Shown here piece by piece: positions 9,055 through 19,056 of a stretch of DNA of 64,000 bases. Positions within the stretch are counted from its first letter, which is position 1, and every line of letters begins with the position of its first letter. The notes beneath the pieces were generated by a model. That model did no database searches. It was not told where the DNA came from and saw only the letters and a program-made list of their open reading frames with translations. Source of the stretch: Glycomyces arizonensis DSM 44726 (GTDB lineage: Bacteria; Actinomycetota; Actinomycetes; Mycobacteriales; Micromonosporaceae); NCBI RefSeq assembly GCF_000482705.1, contig NZ_AXWO01000027.1, positions 17,616 to 81,615 of the forward strand, given 5' to 3'. The position numbers were made by a program, and so were the translations under genes.

Positions 9055-10011
9055 ATGGCTGTCAAACCCCGGCGCGAAGGCAGACGCAGCACCAAGTTCC
9101 AACGCGCCGCCGACGGCTCCATGACGCTCATGGAGCACCTCCAGGACCTGCGGACCCGTCTGCTCATCGCGGTCCTGGTCATCCTGGTCGGCACCGCTGT
9201 CGCGCTGTTCTTCTCCAAAGACGTCATCCACATCCTGCAAGAGCCGTACTGCGATGCCGTCGTCAAGGAAACCGGCGACGGCGCCACGTGCGGTTTCACG
9301 CTGGAGTCGCCGATCTCCCACATCGGCCTGTACCTCAAGGTATCGCTGTACATGGCCCTGATCGGCACCTCGCCGATCTGGCTCTACCAGCTGTGGGCGT
9401 TCATCGCGCCCGGCCTGCACCGCAACGAGCGGCGCTACGCCTACCTCTTCATCGGCGTCGCCGCGCCCCTGTTCCTGGCCGGCGCGACCCTCGCGTACTT
9501 CGTGGTCAGCCACGGCATCCAGTTCATCATGGTGCTCCAGGAAGAGGGCATCTCCATCGCCCTCAACCTCGAGAGCTACATAAACTTCTACATCGCCGTC
9601 ATGATGGTGTTCGGCATCGGCTTCGAGTTCCCGCTGATCCTGCTCATGCTGAACGTCATGGGTCTGGTCAGGGCGAAGCGGATGCGCGGCTGGTGGCGGA
9701 TCGTGGTGCTCGTGAGCTTCGTGTTCACCGCGGTCTTCACGCCCACGCCCGACCCGTTCGGCATGACCGCGCTGGCGGCGTGCATGCTGTTCCTGTACGG
9801 TGTGGCGCTCATCGTCGCGACGCTCAACGACAAGCGGCGCGGTTACACCGACGAGGACGAGTGGGACGACGACGAGGCCGGTGACATCGGCGAGGCGACC
9901 GACGTGGGCGCCGCGTCGGCGGTCGGCACCGACGACATCGACGACGATTCCGGGCCCGAGCGGCGCAACCGCCTCGGCCGCCGAGTCGACGGATTCGACG
10001 ACATCACCTGA
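9055..10011 (+). CDS. tatC: Sec-independent translocase subunit TatC
   Basis: A 318-residue polytopic protein with six predicted membrane segments between residues about 35 and 255. It recognises twin-arginine signal peptides with TatB/TatA. Recognisable parts are MEHLQDLRTRLL before the first helix, the loop WAFIAPGLHRNERR, and FTPTPDPFGM near the last helices. The C-terminal ~60 residues are an Asp/Glu-rich cytoplasmic tail. The ATG at 9055 is taken as start; a later ATG (residue 23) would still keep the conserved N-terminus. A perfect hairpin ends the unit. Confidence 0.96.
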   Translation: MAVKPRREGRRSTKFQRAADGSMTLMEHLQDLRTRLLIAVLVILVGTAVALFFSKDVIHILQEPYCDAVVKETGDGATCGFTLESPISHIGLYLKVSLYMALIGTSPIWLYQLWAFIAPGLHRNERRYAYLFIGVAAPLFLAGATLAYFVVSHGIQFIMVLQEEGISIALNLESYINFYIAVMMVFGIGFEFPLILLMLNVMGLVRAKRMRGWWRIVVLVSFVFTAVFTPTPDPFGMTALAACMLFLYGVALIVATLNDKRRGYTDEDEWDDDEAGDIGEATDVGAASAVGTDDIDDDSGPERRNRLGRRVDGFDDIT

Positions 10012-10040
10012 TCCCCGAAACGGGACGAGAACCGAATGAA

Positions 10041-10072
10041 GGCGGGCCGGGGTCGCAAGACCCCGGCCCGCC
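10041..10072. terminator. perfect terminator hairpin after tatC
   Basis: A 14-bp perfect stem (10041-10054 with 10059-10072) closes a GCAA tetraloop. It lies 29 nt beyond the tatC stop. Confidence 0.8.
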
Positions 10073-10358
10073 TCGGTCTCAGGACCGCTTTGAGAGCGGC
10101 GGGACTAGCGCGGGAAGCGCGGCCCGCCGCCGCGCGGCGGCTACCAGTTCAGATGGTGGCGGGTGACGGACGAGACGCGATGCGCTTCGCCGCCGCGCAG
10201 GGCGCGGTTCGGGCGGCGGCGGGCGGCCCCGAAGTCGCAGGCCCCGGCCGAGACCGGCCTCAGGCGACGAGGAGGAGCACCTCCAGACCGCGGCCCGTTC
10301 AGAGACCGGCCCGCGCCGTCTCAGGAGGCCCGCTGCGGGACGGTGCGGCGGGTAGCGG
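10073..10358. other. intergenic region with short repeats
   Basis: About 290 bp without a credible gene. The 15-mer GTCTCAGGACCGCTT occurs at 10076-10090 and again at 10379-10393, inside the 3' end of the HAD gene. Related GAGACCGGCC/CTCAGG stretches lie between them, suggesting local duplication and decay. Confidence 0.45.
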
Positions 10359-11096
10359 TCAGACTCCGGCCCGGACCAGTCTCAGGACCGCTTCCAGGCC
10401 GACGGCGCGTCCGGCCTCGGCGTGCGGCAGCAGGTAGCAGCGCGCCCCGATCCGGCCGGCCCCGGCGTCGGCGACCGAGTCGCCCACCATGAGCGCCCGG
10501 GACGGCTCGACGTCGAGCGCGTGGCAGGCGGCGTAGAAGATCTTCTCGTCCGGTTTGCAGAACCCGACCTCGTAGGACAGCACCCACGCGTCGATGAACC
10601 GGTCGATGCCCAGGTGCCGCAGCACCGGGCGGGCGTCGAAGCCGATGTTGCTGACCAGCGCGATCGGGTAGCCCTGCGCCTTGAGCGCCACCAGGGTCGA
10701 CATCGTGTCCGCGAAGGCCACCCACCCCTCGGGGGAGGCCATCCGGTCGTACAGGGCCTCTGCCAGGCCCTCGAACACGCCGTGCGCCTGCGCGGCGAGC
10801 GCGGTGAACGCCTCCCGGTGGGCATCCTCGTCGAGATCGCGGTCGGCCCAGGCGTCGGCGAAGTCCGGCCGCACCCGCGCCTCCAGGCCCGACCCCAGCC
10901 AGCCCTGTGCGCCGATGGCGTCGGCGAGCGCGGTGACGCTCAGCGGCGACAGGCTCCGCCCGCACGCCTCCGCCGCCAGGGACACCGACCGGGTCAGGGG
11001 TTCGAGCTGCGCCAACGTGCCGTGGAAATCGAACAGGACCGCTTCGATACTGCCACGGCCCCCCTCATCGTCTCCTGGTGAGGAATCCTGGTGCAC
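10359..11096 (-). CDS. HAD-superfamily hydrolase
   Basis: A 245-residue hydrolase with all four HAD motifs: DFHGTL (the first Asp is the nucleophile), LVSNIGF, the Lys in KPDEKIF and the metal-binding MVGDSVAD. An alpha-helical cap lies between motifs I and II, as in phosphoglycolate-phosphatase-like members; substrate is not predictable. The frame is open to 11195. The GTG at 11096 is chosen because it lies 15 residues before motif I and has TATCGT 6 nt upstream, giving a leaderless start. It diverges from helY. Confidence 0.88.
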   Translation of the reverse strand: MHQDSSPGDDEGGRGSIEAVLFDFHGTLAQLEPLTRSVSLAAEACGRSLSPLSVTALADAIGAQGWLGSGLEARVRPDFADAWADRDLDEDAHREAFTALAAQAHGVFEGLAEALYDRMASPEGWVAFADTMSTLVALKAQGYPIALVSNIGFDARPVLRHLGIDRFIDAWVLSYEVGFCKPDEKIFYAACHALDVEPSRALMVGDSVADAGAGRIGARCYLLPHAEAGRAVGLEAVLRLVRAGV

Positions 11097-11102
11097 AAAC
11101 GG

Positions 11103-11108
11103 ACGATA
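11103..11108 (-). promoter_or_regulatory. -10 element of the HAD gene (leaderless)
   Basis: TATCGT on the minus strand, 6 nt before the GTG at 11096; this supports the chosen start. Confidence 0.55.
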
Positions 11109-11205
11109 CCTGGCCGTGTAGGCATCGTCACAACCGGGTGAGCACCGCCGCATGGCAAAGCGGCCCCGCGCTCGCCGTGCCGCCGCCGCTGTCATAAGAG
11201 GGCAC

Positions 11206-11211
11206 TACCCT
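11206..11211 (+). promoter_or_regulatory. -10 element of helY (leaderless)
   Basis: TACCCT, 7 nt before the ATG at 11219. Confidence 0.5.
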
Positions 11212-11218
11212 TGGGGAC

Positions 11219-13948
11219 ATGGTGTCTTCCACCGGCGATGTGCACTACGCCGACGACCGATCCCCGGCCCAGCGCCACGCCGCCGCCAAGGCACGGCGTA
11301 CCTGGCCCGAACTGGCCTCCTTCGCCGAGGAGTACCCGTTCGCGCTCGACGACTTCCAGATCCTGGCCTGCCGGGTCCTCGAAGAGGGCCACGGGGTGCT
11401 CGTGTGCGCGCCCACCGGCGCCGGCAAGACCGTGGTGGGGGAGTTCGCCGTCCACCTCGCGCTCGCCGAGGGCGCCAAGTGCTTCTACACCACCCCGATC
11501 AAGGCGCTCTCGAACCAGAAGTTCAACGACCTGGTCGAGGCGCACGGCGCCGACAACGTCGGCCTGCTCACCGGCGACACGGTCATCAACGGCGAGGCCC
11601 CCATCGTGGTCATGACCACCGAGGTCCTGCGCAACATGATCTACGCCGGGTCGCCCACCCTGGCAGGCCTGCGCTACGTGGTCATGGACGAGGTCCACTA
11701 CCTCGCCGACCGGTTCCGCGGCGCGGTGTGGGAGGAGATCATCATCGAGCTGCCCGCGGAGGTGCGGGTGGTGAGCCTGTCGGCGACGGTCTCCAACGCC
11801 GAGGAGTTCGGCGACTGGCTCAAGAGCGTGCGCGGCTCCACCGAGGTCGTGGTCTCCGAGACCCGCCCGGTGCCGCTGTGGCAGCACATGATGGTCGGCG
11901 GCGCTCTGCTCGACCTGTTCGAGCCCGATGGCGACCACGTCTCCAAGGAGCTGCTCAAGAAGGACGCCCGCGCCCGCGAGCGCTCCGAGCGCGGCGGCAG
12001 GCGGCGCGGCAGGCCGTTCGTCGACCGCGGCCGCGTCGTCGAGCGCCTCGACGGCGCCGGGCTGCTCCCGGCGATCTACTTCATCTTCTCGCGAGCCGGA
12101 TGCGACGCCGCCGTCGACGAGTGCGTCCGCGCGGGCCTGCGGCTCACCGGCCGCGCCGAGCGCGAGGAGATCATCGACTACGCCACCGAGGCCACCGCCC
12201 ACATCGACGCCCGCGACCTGGAGGCGGTCGGCTTCGAGCGGTGGCTCGACGGGCTCGCCGCCGGGATCGCGGCCCACCATGCCGGGCTGCTGCCGGTGTT
12301 CAAGGAGGTCGTGGAGAAGCTGTTCGAGCGCGGCCTGCTCAAGGCCGTGTTCGCCACCGAGACGCTCGCGCTGGGCATCAACATGCCCGCCCGCTCGGTC
12401 GTGCTGGAGCGGCTGATCAAGTACAACGGCTCCGACCACGTCATGCTCACCCCCGGCCAGTACACGCAGCTGACCGGCCGCGCCGGGCGGCGCGGCATCG
12501 ACGTCGAGGGCCACGCGGTCACCGTCTGGGCCGAGGACATCAGGCCCAAGGAGGTCGCCGGGCTCGCCTCCAAGCGCACCTACCCGCTGAACTCGTCGTT
12601 CGCGCCCTCCTACAACATGGCCGTCAACCTCATCGGCGCCGCCGGCGTCGACCGCGCCCAAGAGGTCCTGGCCTCCTCGTTCGCGCAGTTCCAGTTCGAC
12701 ACCGAGGCCGTCCACATCGCCGAGCAGGCCCGGGCCCTCGGCCGCAAGGCCGCCGAGTCGGCCGAGGCCGCCGCGTGCGACTTGGGCGACTTCCTGGAGT
12801 ACTACGAGCTGACCCAGCGGCTCTCGCAGGCCGAGCGCGGCGCCCAGAAGCGCCGCAAGGGCGCCCGCAGGGACGCCGCCCGCACCTCGCTGGGGGAGCT
12901 GCGCGGCGGCGACGTCGTGTGGATTCCTCGCGGCAAGCACTCGGGCTGGGCGGTGTTCCTGCGTCCCACCAGCCACCGCAAGGCCGGGCACGACCCGCGC
13001 TGGGCCGTGGTGACCGCCGACGGCTGGACCGGAAGCCTGGACACCTCCGCGTTCGACGGCGGCGTCGAGGTCGCCACCCGCATCCGCATCGCCAAGCAGT
13101 TCAATCGCAAGAACCCGAAGGACCGCGCCGACCTCGCCTCGGCGCTGCGCGAGGCCACCCGCGACATGCGTAAGCCCACGCGGCGCGGCGGAGCCCCCGA
13201 GACACCGGAGATCGCGAAGCTGCGCGAGGAGGTCAAGGCGCACCCGTGCCGCTCGTGCCCCGACGCCCACCAGCACACCGTGCACGCCTCCCGCTGGATG
13301 CGCCTGCACCGCGAGGAGGAGCAGCTGCGCCGCCGTGCCGGGCGGCGCGAGCACTCCCTGGCCCGCCAGTTCACGGCCGTCCGCGAGGTCCTCACCGAGT
13401 TCGGCTACCTCGACGGCGAGACCGTCACCGAGTCGGGGCGGCTGCTGCGGAACCTGTTCGTGGAGACCGACCTGCTCGTGGCCCAGTGCCTGCGGGACGG
13501 GATCTGGGAGGGCCTGGACGCGCCCTCGCTGGCGGCGATCGCCTCGACGGTCATCTACGACTCCCGCTTCGAGGAGGACGAGTTCTTCGTGGCCGTGCCG
13601 GGGCCGATCACCGAGGCGGTGGCCAAGACCGGCCGCCGCTGGGAGGCCGTCAGGCGATCGGAGAACCAGCGGGGCCTGTCGCTGACGGCGAAGCCGCAGC
13701 TGGGCCTGGCCTGGCCGATCTACCGGTGGACCAGGGGCGAGGAGCTGTCCAAGGCCCTGGCCGCCTCCGACGGGCCGTGGCCGATGCCCGGGGGCGACTT
13801 CGTGCGCTGGGCGCGGCGCACCGCCGACCTGCTCCACCAGGTGGGCACGGCCGCGCGCGTCATCGGCACCGCGTCCTCGAACGAGCTGGCCGACGCCGCG
13901 TTCGACGCGGTCGACGCCATCAGGCGCGGCGTCGTCGCCGACGTATGA
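11219..13948 (+). CDS. helY: Ski2/Mtr4-like helicase HelY
   Basis: A 909-residue superfamily 2 helicase. Motif I is APTGAGKT (residues 64-71), motif II DEVH (157-160), motif III SAT at about 188, and motif VI QLTGRAGRRGID at about 417-428. A C-terminal DSHCT domain follows, as in Mtr4, Ski2 and mycobacterial HelY. A Cys pair, HPCRSCPDAHQH, near residue 680 may bind metal. The protein is expected to unwind RNA or DNA with ATP and to be cytoplasmic; its bacterial role is poorly defined. A start codon with a -10 element 7 nt upstream supports leaderless translation. Confidence 0.93.
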   Translation: MVSSTGDVHYADDRSPAQRHAAAKARRTWPELASFAEEYPFALDDFQILACRVLEEGHGVLVCAPTGAGKTVVGEFAVHLALAEGAKCFYTTPIKALSNQKFNDLVEAHGADNVGLLTGDTVINGEAPIVVMTTEVLRNMIYAGSPTLAGLRYVVMDEVHYLADRFRGAVWEEIIIELPAEVRVVSLSATVSNAEEFGDWLKSVRGSTEVVVSETRPVPLWQHMMVGGALLDLFEPDGDHVSKELLKKDARARERSERGGRRRGRPFVDRGRVVERLDGAGLLPAIYFIFSRAGCDAAVDECVRAGLRLTGRAEREEIIDYATEATAHIDARDLEAVGFERWLDGLAAGIAAHHAGLLPVFKEVVEKLFERGLLKAVFATETLALGINMPARSVVLERLIKYNGSDHVMLTPGQYTQLTGRAGRRGIDVEGHAVTVWAEDIRPKEVAGLASKRTYPLNSSFAPSYNMAVNLIGAAGVDRAQEVLASSFAQFQFDTEAVHIAEQARALGRKAAESAEAAACDLGDFLEYYELTQRLSQAERGAQKRRKGARRDAARTSLGELRGGDVVWIPRGKHSGWAVFLRPTSHRKAGHDPRWAVVTADGWTGSLDTSAFDGGVEVATRIRIAKQFNRKNPKDRADLASALREATRDMRKPTRRGGAPETPEIAKLREEVKAHPCRSCPDAHQHTVHASRWMRLHREEEQLRRRAGRREHSLARQFTAVREVLTEFGYLDGETVTESGRLLRNLFVETDLLVAQCLRDGIWEGLDAPSLAAIASTVIYDSRFEEDEFFVAVPGPITEAVAKTGRRWEAVRRSENQRGLSLTAKPQLGLAWPIYRWTRGEELSKALAASDGPWPMPGGDFVRWARRTADLLHQVGTAARVIGTASSNELADAAFDAVDAIRRGVVADV

Positions 13949-13985
13949 GCAGGGCCGCCGACGTCTGCCCAAGCAGCCGAGCGGC

Positions 13986-14894
13986 TCACACCCGATCTTG
14001 CGGGGTGATCGCCTCGCCGAAGCGGCGCAGCGCCGAGGCGATGCCCCATTCGGCCGTCAGCGCCTCGACGGCGGCCGGGTCGGCCGCCTCGGCGGGCAGC
14101 GCCGAGTCGATCAAGGGCAGTTCGACGTCGTCGGCGACCGTGGAGACCTTGAGCGCCCGCTCCAGGTAGTCCTCGGCCTCCAGGATCGCCCGGCGCTGGC
14201 GCTCGGGCACGTCCGAGCCGTCCTCCAGGGCGGCGGCGCGGATGCCGCTGATGCCGCCGTAGGTGTTCACGAGGCTGATCGCCGTCTTCGCGCCGATGCC
14301 CTTGACGCCGGGCAGCCCGTCCGAGGGGTCGCCGCGCAGCACCGCGAAGTCGACGTAGTGCTCGGGCGCGACGCCGAACTTCGTCGCCACGGCAGCGCCG
14401 TTGAACAATTCAGCCTTAGATATCCCGCGAGCGAGGTATACGACGCTGCGCTCCGCCGCGTCGTCGACCAACTGGAACAGGTCCCTGTCACCGGTGACCA
14501 CGCACACCGGCTCGGCGGTGCGCGCGGCCAGCGTCGCGATCACGTCGTCGGCCTCGAACTCGGGGTGCGCCGCCGTCGCGACCCCGAGCGCGGGCAGCAG
14601 CGCCTCGATCGCCGCCACCTGCGCGTCCATCCCCTCAGGGGTGTCCTCCGAGCCGTCCTCGCGGGCCCGCGCCGCCTTGTACCCGCCGATGAGGTCCGTG
14701 CGCCACTCCGGGCGCCAGTTGCCCTCCAGGCAGCACACCAGCTCGGTGGGGGAGAAGCGCCTGACCAGCGTTGACAGGCCGTCGAAGAAGCCCCGCACCG
14801 CGCCCGACCGCGCCCCCGAGGGCGACGTGATCGAGGAGGGCAGGCCGTAGTACGCCCGGTACCAAAGGGACGCGGCGTCGATGAGCATCAGCAT
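13986..14894 (-). CDS. 5'-3' exonuclease (PolI N-terminal domain-like)
   Basis: A 302-residue flap-endonuclease/PIN-fold protein, equal to the 5' nuclease domain of DNA polymerase I standing alone. It shows the metal-binding residues in LIDAASLWYRAYYGLP, FEADDVIATLA and VTGDRDLFQLV, and the helix-hairpin-helix SDGLPGVKGIGAKTA. It would remove RNA primers or 5' flaps in replication and repair. Several in-frame starts exist (GTG 14900, ATG 14894, ATG 14888). ATG 14894 is favoured because a -10-like GACAGT lies 6 nt before it. It converges on helY with a 37-nt gap. Confidence 0.9.
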   Translation of the reverse strand: MLMLIDAASLWYRAYYGLPSSITSPSGARSGAVRGFFDGLSTLVRRFSPTELVCCLEGNWRPEWRTDLIGGYKAARAREDGSEDTPEGMDAQVAAIEALLPALGVATAAHPEFEADDVIATLAARTAEPVCVVTGDRDLFQLVDDAAERSVVYLARGISKAELFNGAAVATKFGVAPEHYVDFAVLRGDPSDGLPGVKGIGAKTAISLVNTYGGISGIRAAALEDGSDVPERQRRAILEAEDYLERALKVSTVADDVELPLIDSALPAEAADPAAVEALTAEWGIASALRRFGEAITPQDRV

Positions 14895-15054
14895 CCACAC
14901 ACTGTCTCACGCGGGACCGACGCCGCCCGCGAACGCCGTTTCGCGATATCCCATAATGCGAAACCTGACACATTCTCAGGCGGGTGCCACAACTATGGAG
15001 GCACAGGCCCTGGAAGATGCAGCAGCCACAAGCAACGAATAAAGGAGCGTTCCG

Positions 15055-15858
15055 GTGAACACCACTGCCCGCCGCGCCGCCGCGGCCCTGGCCCTGATCG
15101 GGACCGGGCTCGCCGCGGCCGCATGCTCGTCCGGCACCGGTGGCGGTGGCGGCGAGAACGACGACACCCTCACCGTCTGCACGAACGTCCCGTTCGAGCC
15201 GTTCGAGTTCAAAGGCGACGGCGGCGACATCGTCGGCTTCGACATCGACCTGATGAACCTGCTCGCCGAGCGCCTCGACCAGACCGTCGAGATCGTCGAG
15301 ATCGACTTCGACTCCATCCAGTCCGGCGCCGCGCTCAACGCAGGGACCTGCGACATCGCCGCCGCGGGCATCTCCATCACCGACGAGCGCGAGCAGGCCC
15401 TGGGCCTGTCCCAGCCCTACTTCCGCGCCGACCAGGCCTTCGTCACCGTCAAGGGCTCGGACATCGCGAGCCTCGACGACCTGGAAGGCGCCACCGTCGC
15501 CGTCCAGTCGGCCACCACCGGCGAGTCCTACGCCAACTCCATCAAGGACCAGTACGGCTTCGAGGTCCGCTCCTTCGAGACCATGGGCGACATCGTCGCC
15601 TCCATGAACTCCGGCGCCAGCCAGGCCTCCATCGCCGACCTCGCCACCTGGACCCAGATGGTCGAGGTCGCCGACGATCTCCAGCTCACCGACTCCATCG
15701 AGACCGACGAGCACTACGCCTTCGCCGTCCAGAAGGACGACACCGAACTGCTCGACGAGGTCAACGCCATGCTCGACCAGGCCTTCGAGGACGGCACCTA
15801 CGCCGAGCTCTACGAGCAGTGGTTCCACGAGCCCTACACCGAAGGCGACGCCGAGTAG
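15055..15858 (+). CDS. ABC transporter substrate-binding lipoprotein (polar amino acid type)
   Basis: A 267-residue periplasmic-binding-protein-like lipoprotein. The signal peptide ends in the lipobox LAAAAC with Cys24 as the lipid-attached residue. The mature part shows the family 3 solute-binding pattern: FEPFEFKGDGGDIVGFDIDLM, the SITDEREQ segment and VAVQSATTGE. It binds a polar amino acid or related compound outside the membrane and delivers it to the permease. Ligand identity is not predictable. GTG start with AAAGGAG site. It heads a three-gene operon with overlapping permease and ATPase genes. Confidence 0.92.
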   Translation: MNTTARRAAAALALIGTGLAAAACSSGTGGGGGENDDTLTVCTNVPFEPFEFKGDGGDIVGFDIDLMNLLAERLDQTVEIVEIDFDSIQSGAALNAGTCDIAAAGISITDEREQALGLSQPYFRADQAFVTVKGSDIASLDDLEGATVAVQSATTGESYANSIKDQYGFEVRSFETMGDIVASMNSGASQASIADLATWTQMVEVADDLQLTDSIETDEHYAFAVQKDDTELLDEVNAMLDQAFEDGTYAELYEQWFHEPYTEGDAE

Positions 15859-16660
15859 TGGCCGCCGCCCAACGCGGCGGGATGACGGTGCGCCAGAGGC
15901 GCCGCCTCTCCCGCGCCGTCCAGTACGCCGTCGCCATAGCCGTCGTCCTCGCCGTCGCCCTGCTGGCCGACTGGGGACGCATCGCCGACTCCTTCCTGCG
16001 GCTCGACACCGCCGCCGACATGTTCCCCGACGTGTGGGTCGCCTTCGGCAACACCATCGCCTACACGATCCTCGCGTTTATATTCGGCATGATCGTCGGC
16101 GTCGTCATCGCGCTCATGCGGGTCTCGGGCTTCGGCCCCTACCGGTGGTTCGCCGCCGTCTACGTCGAGATCTTCCGCGGCCTGCCCGCCCTGCTCGTGC
16201 TGTTCCTGGTCGGCTTCGCCGTCCCGCAGGCCTTCCCCGGCATCACCTGGCCCGGCGGCGTCTACGGGCAGGTCGCCATCGGCCTCGGCCTGACCTCCTC
16301 GGCCTACGTCGCCGAGAGCGTCCGCGCCGGCATCCAGGCCGTCCCGCGCGGCCAAGTCGAGGCCGCCCGCTCCCTCGGCATGAGCCACACCCGCACCATG
16401 CTCAGCGTCGTGCTCCCGCAGGCGCTGCGCATCGTCATCCCGCCGCTCACCAATGAACTGGTCATGCTCACCAAGGACTCCTCCCTGGTGTACGTCCTGG
16501 GCGTCACCGCCTCCACCGTGGAGCTGACCAAGTTCGCCCGCTCGGAGCTGACCTCCTCGGCCAACGCCACCCCGCTGCTGGTCGGCGGCCTGCTCTACCT
16601 GCTGGTGACCGTGCCGCTCTCGGCGCTGGCCCGCCGACTCGAGAACAAGGGGGACCACCG

Positions 16661-16664
<4 letters not shown>
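15858..16664 (+). CDS. ABC transporter permease (amino acid type)
   Basis: A 268-residue membrane protein of the HisM/GlnP permease family with about five membrane helices. The EAA loop, [20 protein letters not shown], is where it docks with the ATPase. The GTG at 15858 overlaps the stop of the binding protein by one base and is taken as start; an ATG at 15882 is a possible alternative. With its neighbours it makes an importer driven by ATP. The next gene starts within its stop codon (TTGA). Confidence 0.9.
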
Positions 16665-17407
<743 letters not shown>

Positions 17408-17426
17408 GACTGGGACACTGGGAGGC

Positions 17427-18992
17427 ATGAGTCTCCCCAACACACCGTTGCACGGAACGCGGCTGCGCAGGACACTGTGGCGCGGCGGCCGCGTCCTGAG
17501 CCCCACCAGCCCGGACGCGACCGCCATGCTCGTCGAGGGCGCCACGATCGCCTGGGTCGGCCCCGACGCCGAGGCCCCCGCGGCCGACGAGACCGTCGAC
17601 CTCGACGGCGCCCTGGTGACCCCCGCGTTCGTCGACTCCCACGTCCACCTCACCGGCACCGGAGCGTCCCTGATCGGCCTGCACCTGGCCGGGCTCGGCT
17701 CGGCCCAGGCGGTGCTGGAGCGGGTCGCGAGCTTCGCGGCCTCGCTCCCGGCCGAGGCGGTCGTCCTCGCCCACGGCTGGGACGAGACGACCTGGGACGA
17801 CCCGGCCCTGCCGACCCCGCTCGAAGTCGAGAACGCCGCGGGCGGGCGCCTGGCGTACCTCTCGCGCGCCTGCGGGCACGTCGGCATCGCCGGGCCCCGC
17901 GTGCTCGACGCCCACCCCGAGCTGCGTGCCCTCGATGGCGCCGAGGACGGCGTGCTCAAGCGCATGGCCCACCGCGCCGCCCGCGGCCACCTGAACGCCG
18001 CCGTCCCGGTGCCCCAGCGCCTGGCCGTCGCGCAGGCCGCCCTCGACCGGGCCGCGAGCCTCGGCATCGCCGCCGTGGTCGAGCACAGCGTGCCCGTCGA
18101 GGCCGACCCCCACACCGAGACCGAGTTCACCGGCCTGGTCGGCCTCGGCGCCGAGCCGGGCAACCCCGCCGTCTACGGCTGGTGGGGCGAGCTGTGCGCC
18201 GCGGAGAAGGCCCGCGACCTCGGCGCCCACGGCTGCGGCGGCGACCTGTCCATCGACGGCTCTCTCGGCGCCCGCACCGCCTACCTCCGCGGCCCCTACC
18301 GCGACGATGCGTCCACGCGCGGGGCGCGGTACTTCACCGCCGAGCAGGTCCGCGACCACCTCGCCGACTGCCACCGCATCGGCCTGTCCGCCGCGTTCCA
18401 CGCCATCGGCGACGGCGCCATCGCCATCGTCCTCGACGGCCTCGACCTCGCCGAGCGGGCCATCGGCCTCGACGCGATCCGCCACGCCCGCCACCGCATC
18501 GAGCACGCCGAACTGCTCGATAACGCGCTGACGGCCCGCATGGTCCACCACGGCCTCCACGCCTCCGTCCAGCCCGCCTTCGACGCCGCCTGGGGCGGCG
18601 CCGACGGCATGTACGCCGCCCGCCTCGGACGCGATGCCGCATTGGCGGCGAACCCCCTCGCCTCGCTGGCCGGGGTCGGCGTCCCGCTCGCGTTCGGCTC
18701 CGACTCGCCGGTCACGCCGCTCGATCCGTGGGGCGCGGTCAGGGCCGCCGTGCACCACCACAACCCGAGCCTGCGGCTCGCGCCCACCACGGCGTTCACC
18801 GCCGCCACCAGGGGCGGCTGGAGGGCCCTGGGCATCGACGACGCCGGGGCGCTGGCCCCGGGCATGCGCGCGAACGCCGCCGTGTGGGATCTCACCGGCC
18901 CCGGACTGCCCGATCTGAGTGATCCCCAGGGCCCCTCCCCGCGGTGCGCCATGACCCTCGCCGAGGGGCACCTCGTCTACCATCGCCCCTGA
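17427..18992 (+). CDS. amidohydrolase family protein (YtcJ-like)
   Basis: A 521-residue metal-dependent hydrolase of the amidohydrolase superfamily. Metal ligands are visible in FVDSHVHLTG (His72, His74), FHAIGDGA, HRIEHAELL and the catalytic GSDSPVTPLDPW near the C-terminus. An N-terminal small beta-sandwich (residues about 15-65) and a C-terminal strand close the composite domain, as in YtcJ/AmiF-type proteins. Reaction would be hydrolysis of an amide or similar bond in a small molecule. Its position 19 nt behind an amino-acid-type importer suggests that the imported compound could be its substrate; this is inference only. Confidence 0.85.
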   Translation: MSLPNTPLHGTRLRRTLWRGGRVLSPTSPDATAMLVEGATIAWVGPDAEAPAADETVDLDGALVTPAFVDSHVHLTGTGASLIGLHLAGLGSAQAVLERVASFAASLPAEAVVLAHGWDETTWDDPALPTPLEVENAAGGRLAYLSRACGHVGIAGPRVLDAHPELRALDGAEDGVLKRMAHRAARGHLNAAVPVPQRLAVAQAALDRAASLGIAAVVEHSVPVEADPHTETEFTGLVGLGAEPGNPAVYGWWGELCAAEKARDLGAHGCGGDLSIDGSLGARTAYLRGPYRDDASTRGARYFTAEQVRDHLADCHRIGLSAAFHAIGDGAIAIVLDGLDLAERAIGLDAIRHARHRIEHAELLDNALTARMVHHGLHASVQPAFDAAWGGADGMYAARLGRDAALAANPLASLAGVGVPLAFGSDSPVTPLDPWGAVRAAVHHHNPSLRLAPTTAFTAATRGGWRALGIDDAGALAPGMRANAAVWDLTGPGLPDLSDPQGPSPRCAMTLAEGHLVYHRP

Positions 18993-19056
18993 CCAGCGCC
19001 TTCTTTTCGGCGCCTCGCCACACGAGAAAAAATGTCGGATCAATATCGCGACCCGG

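Noticed and set aside
10036..10437. Plus-strand ORF between tatC and the HAD gene
   Set aside because: Arg/Ala/Pro-rich low-complexity product with no ribosome site, overlapping a terminator and the HAD gene.
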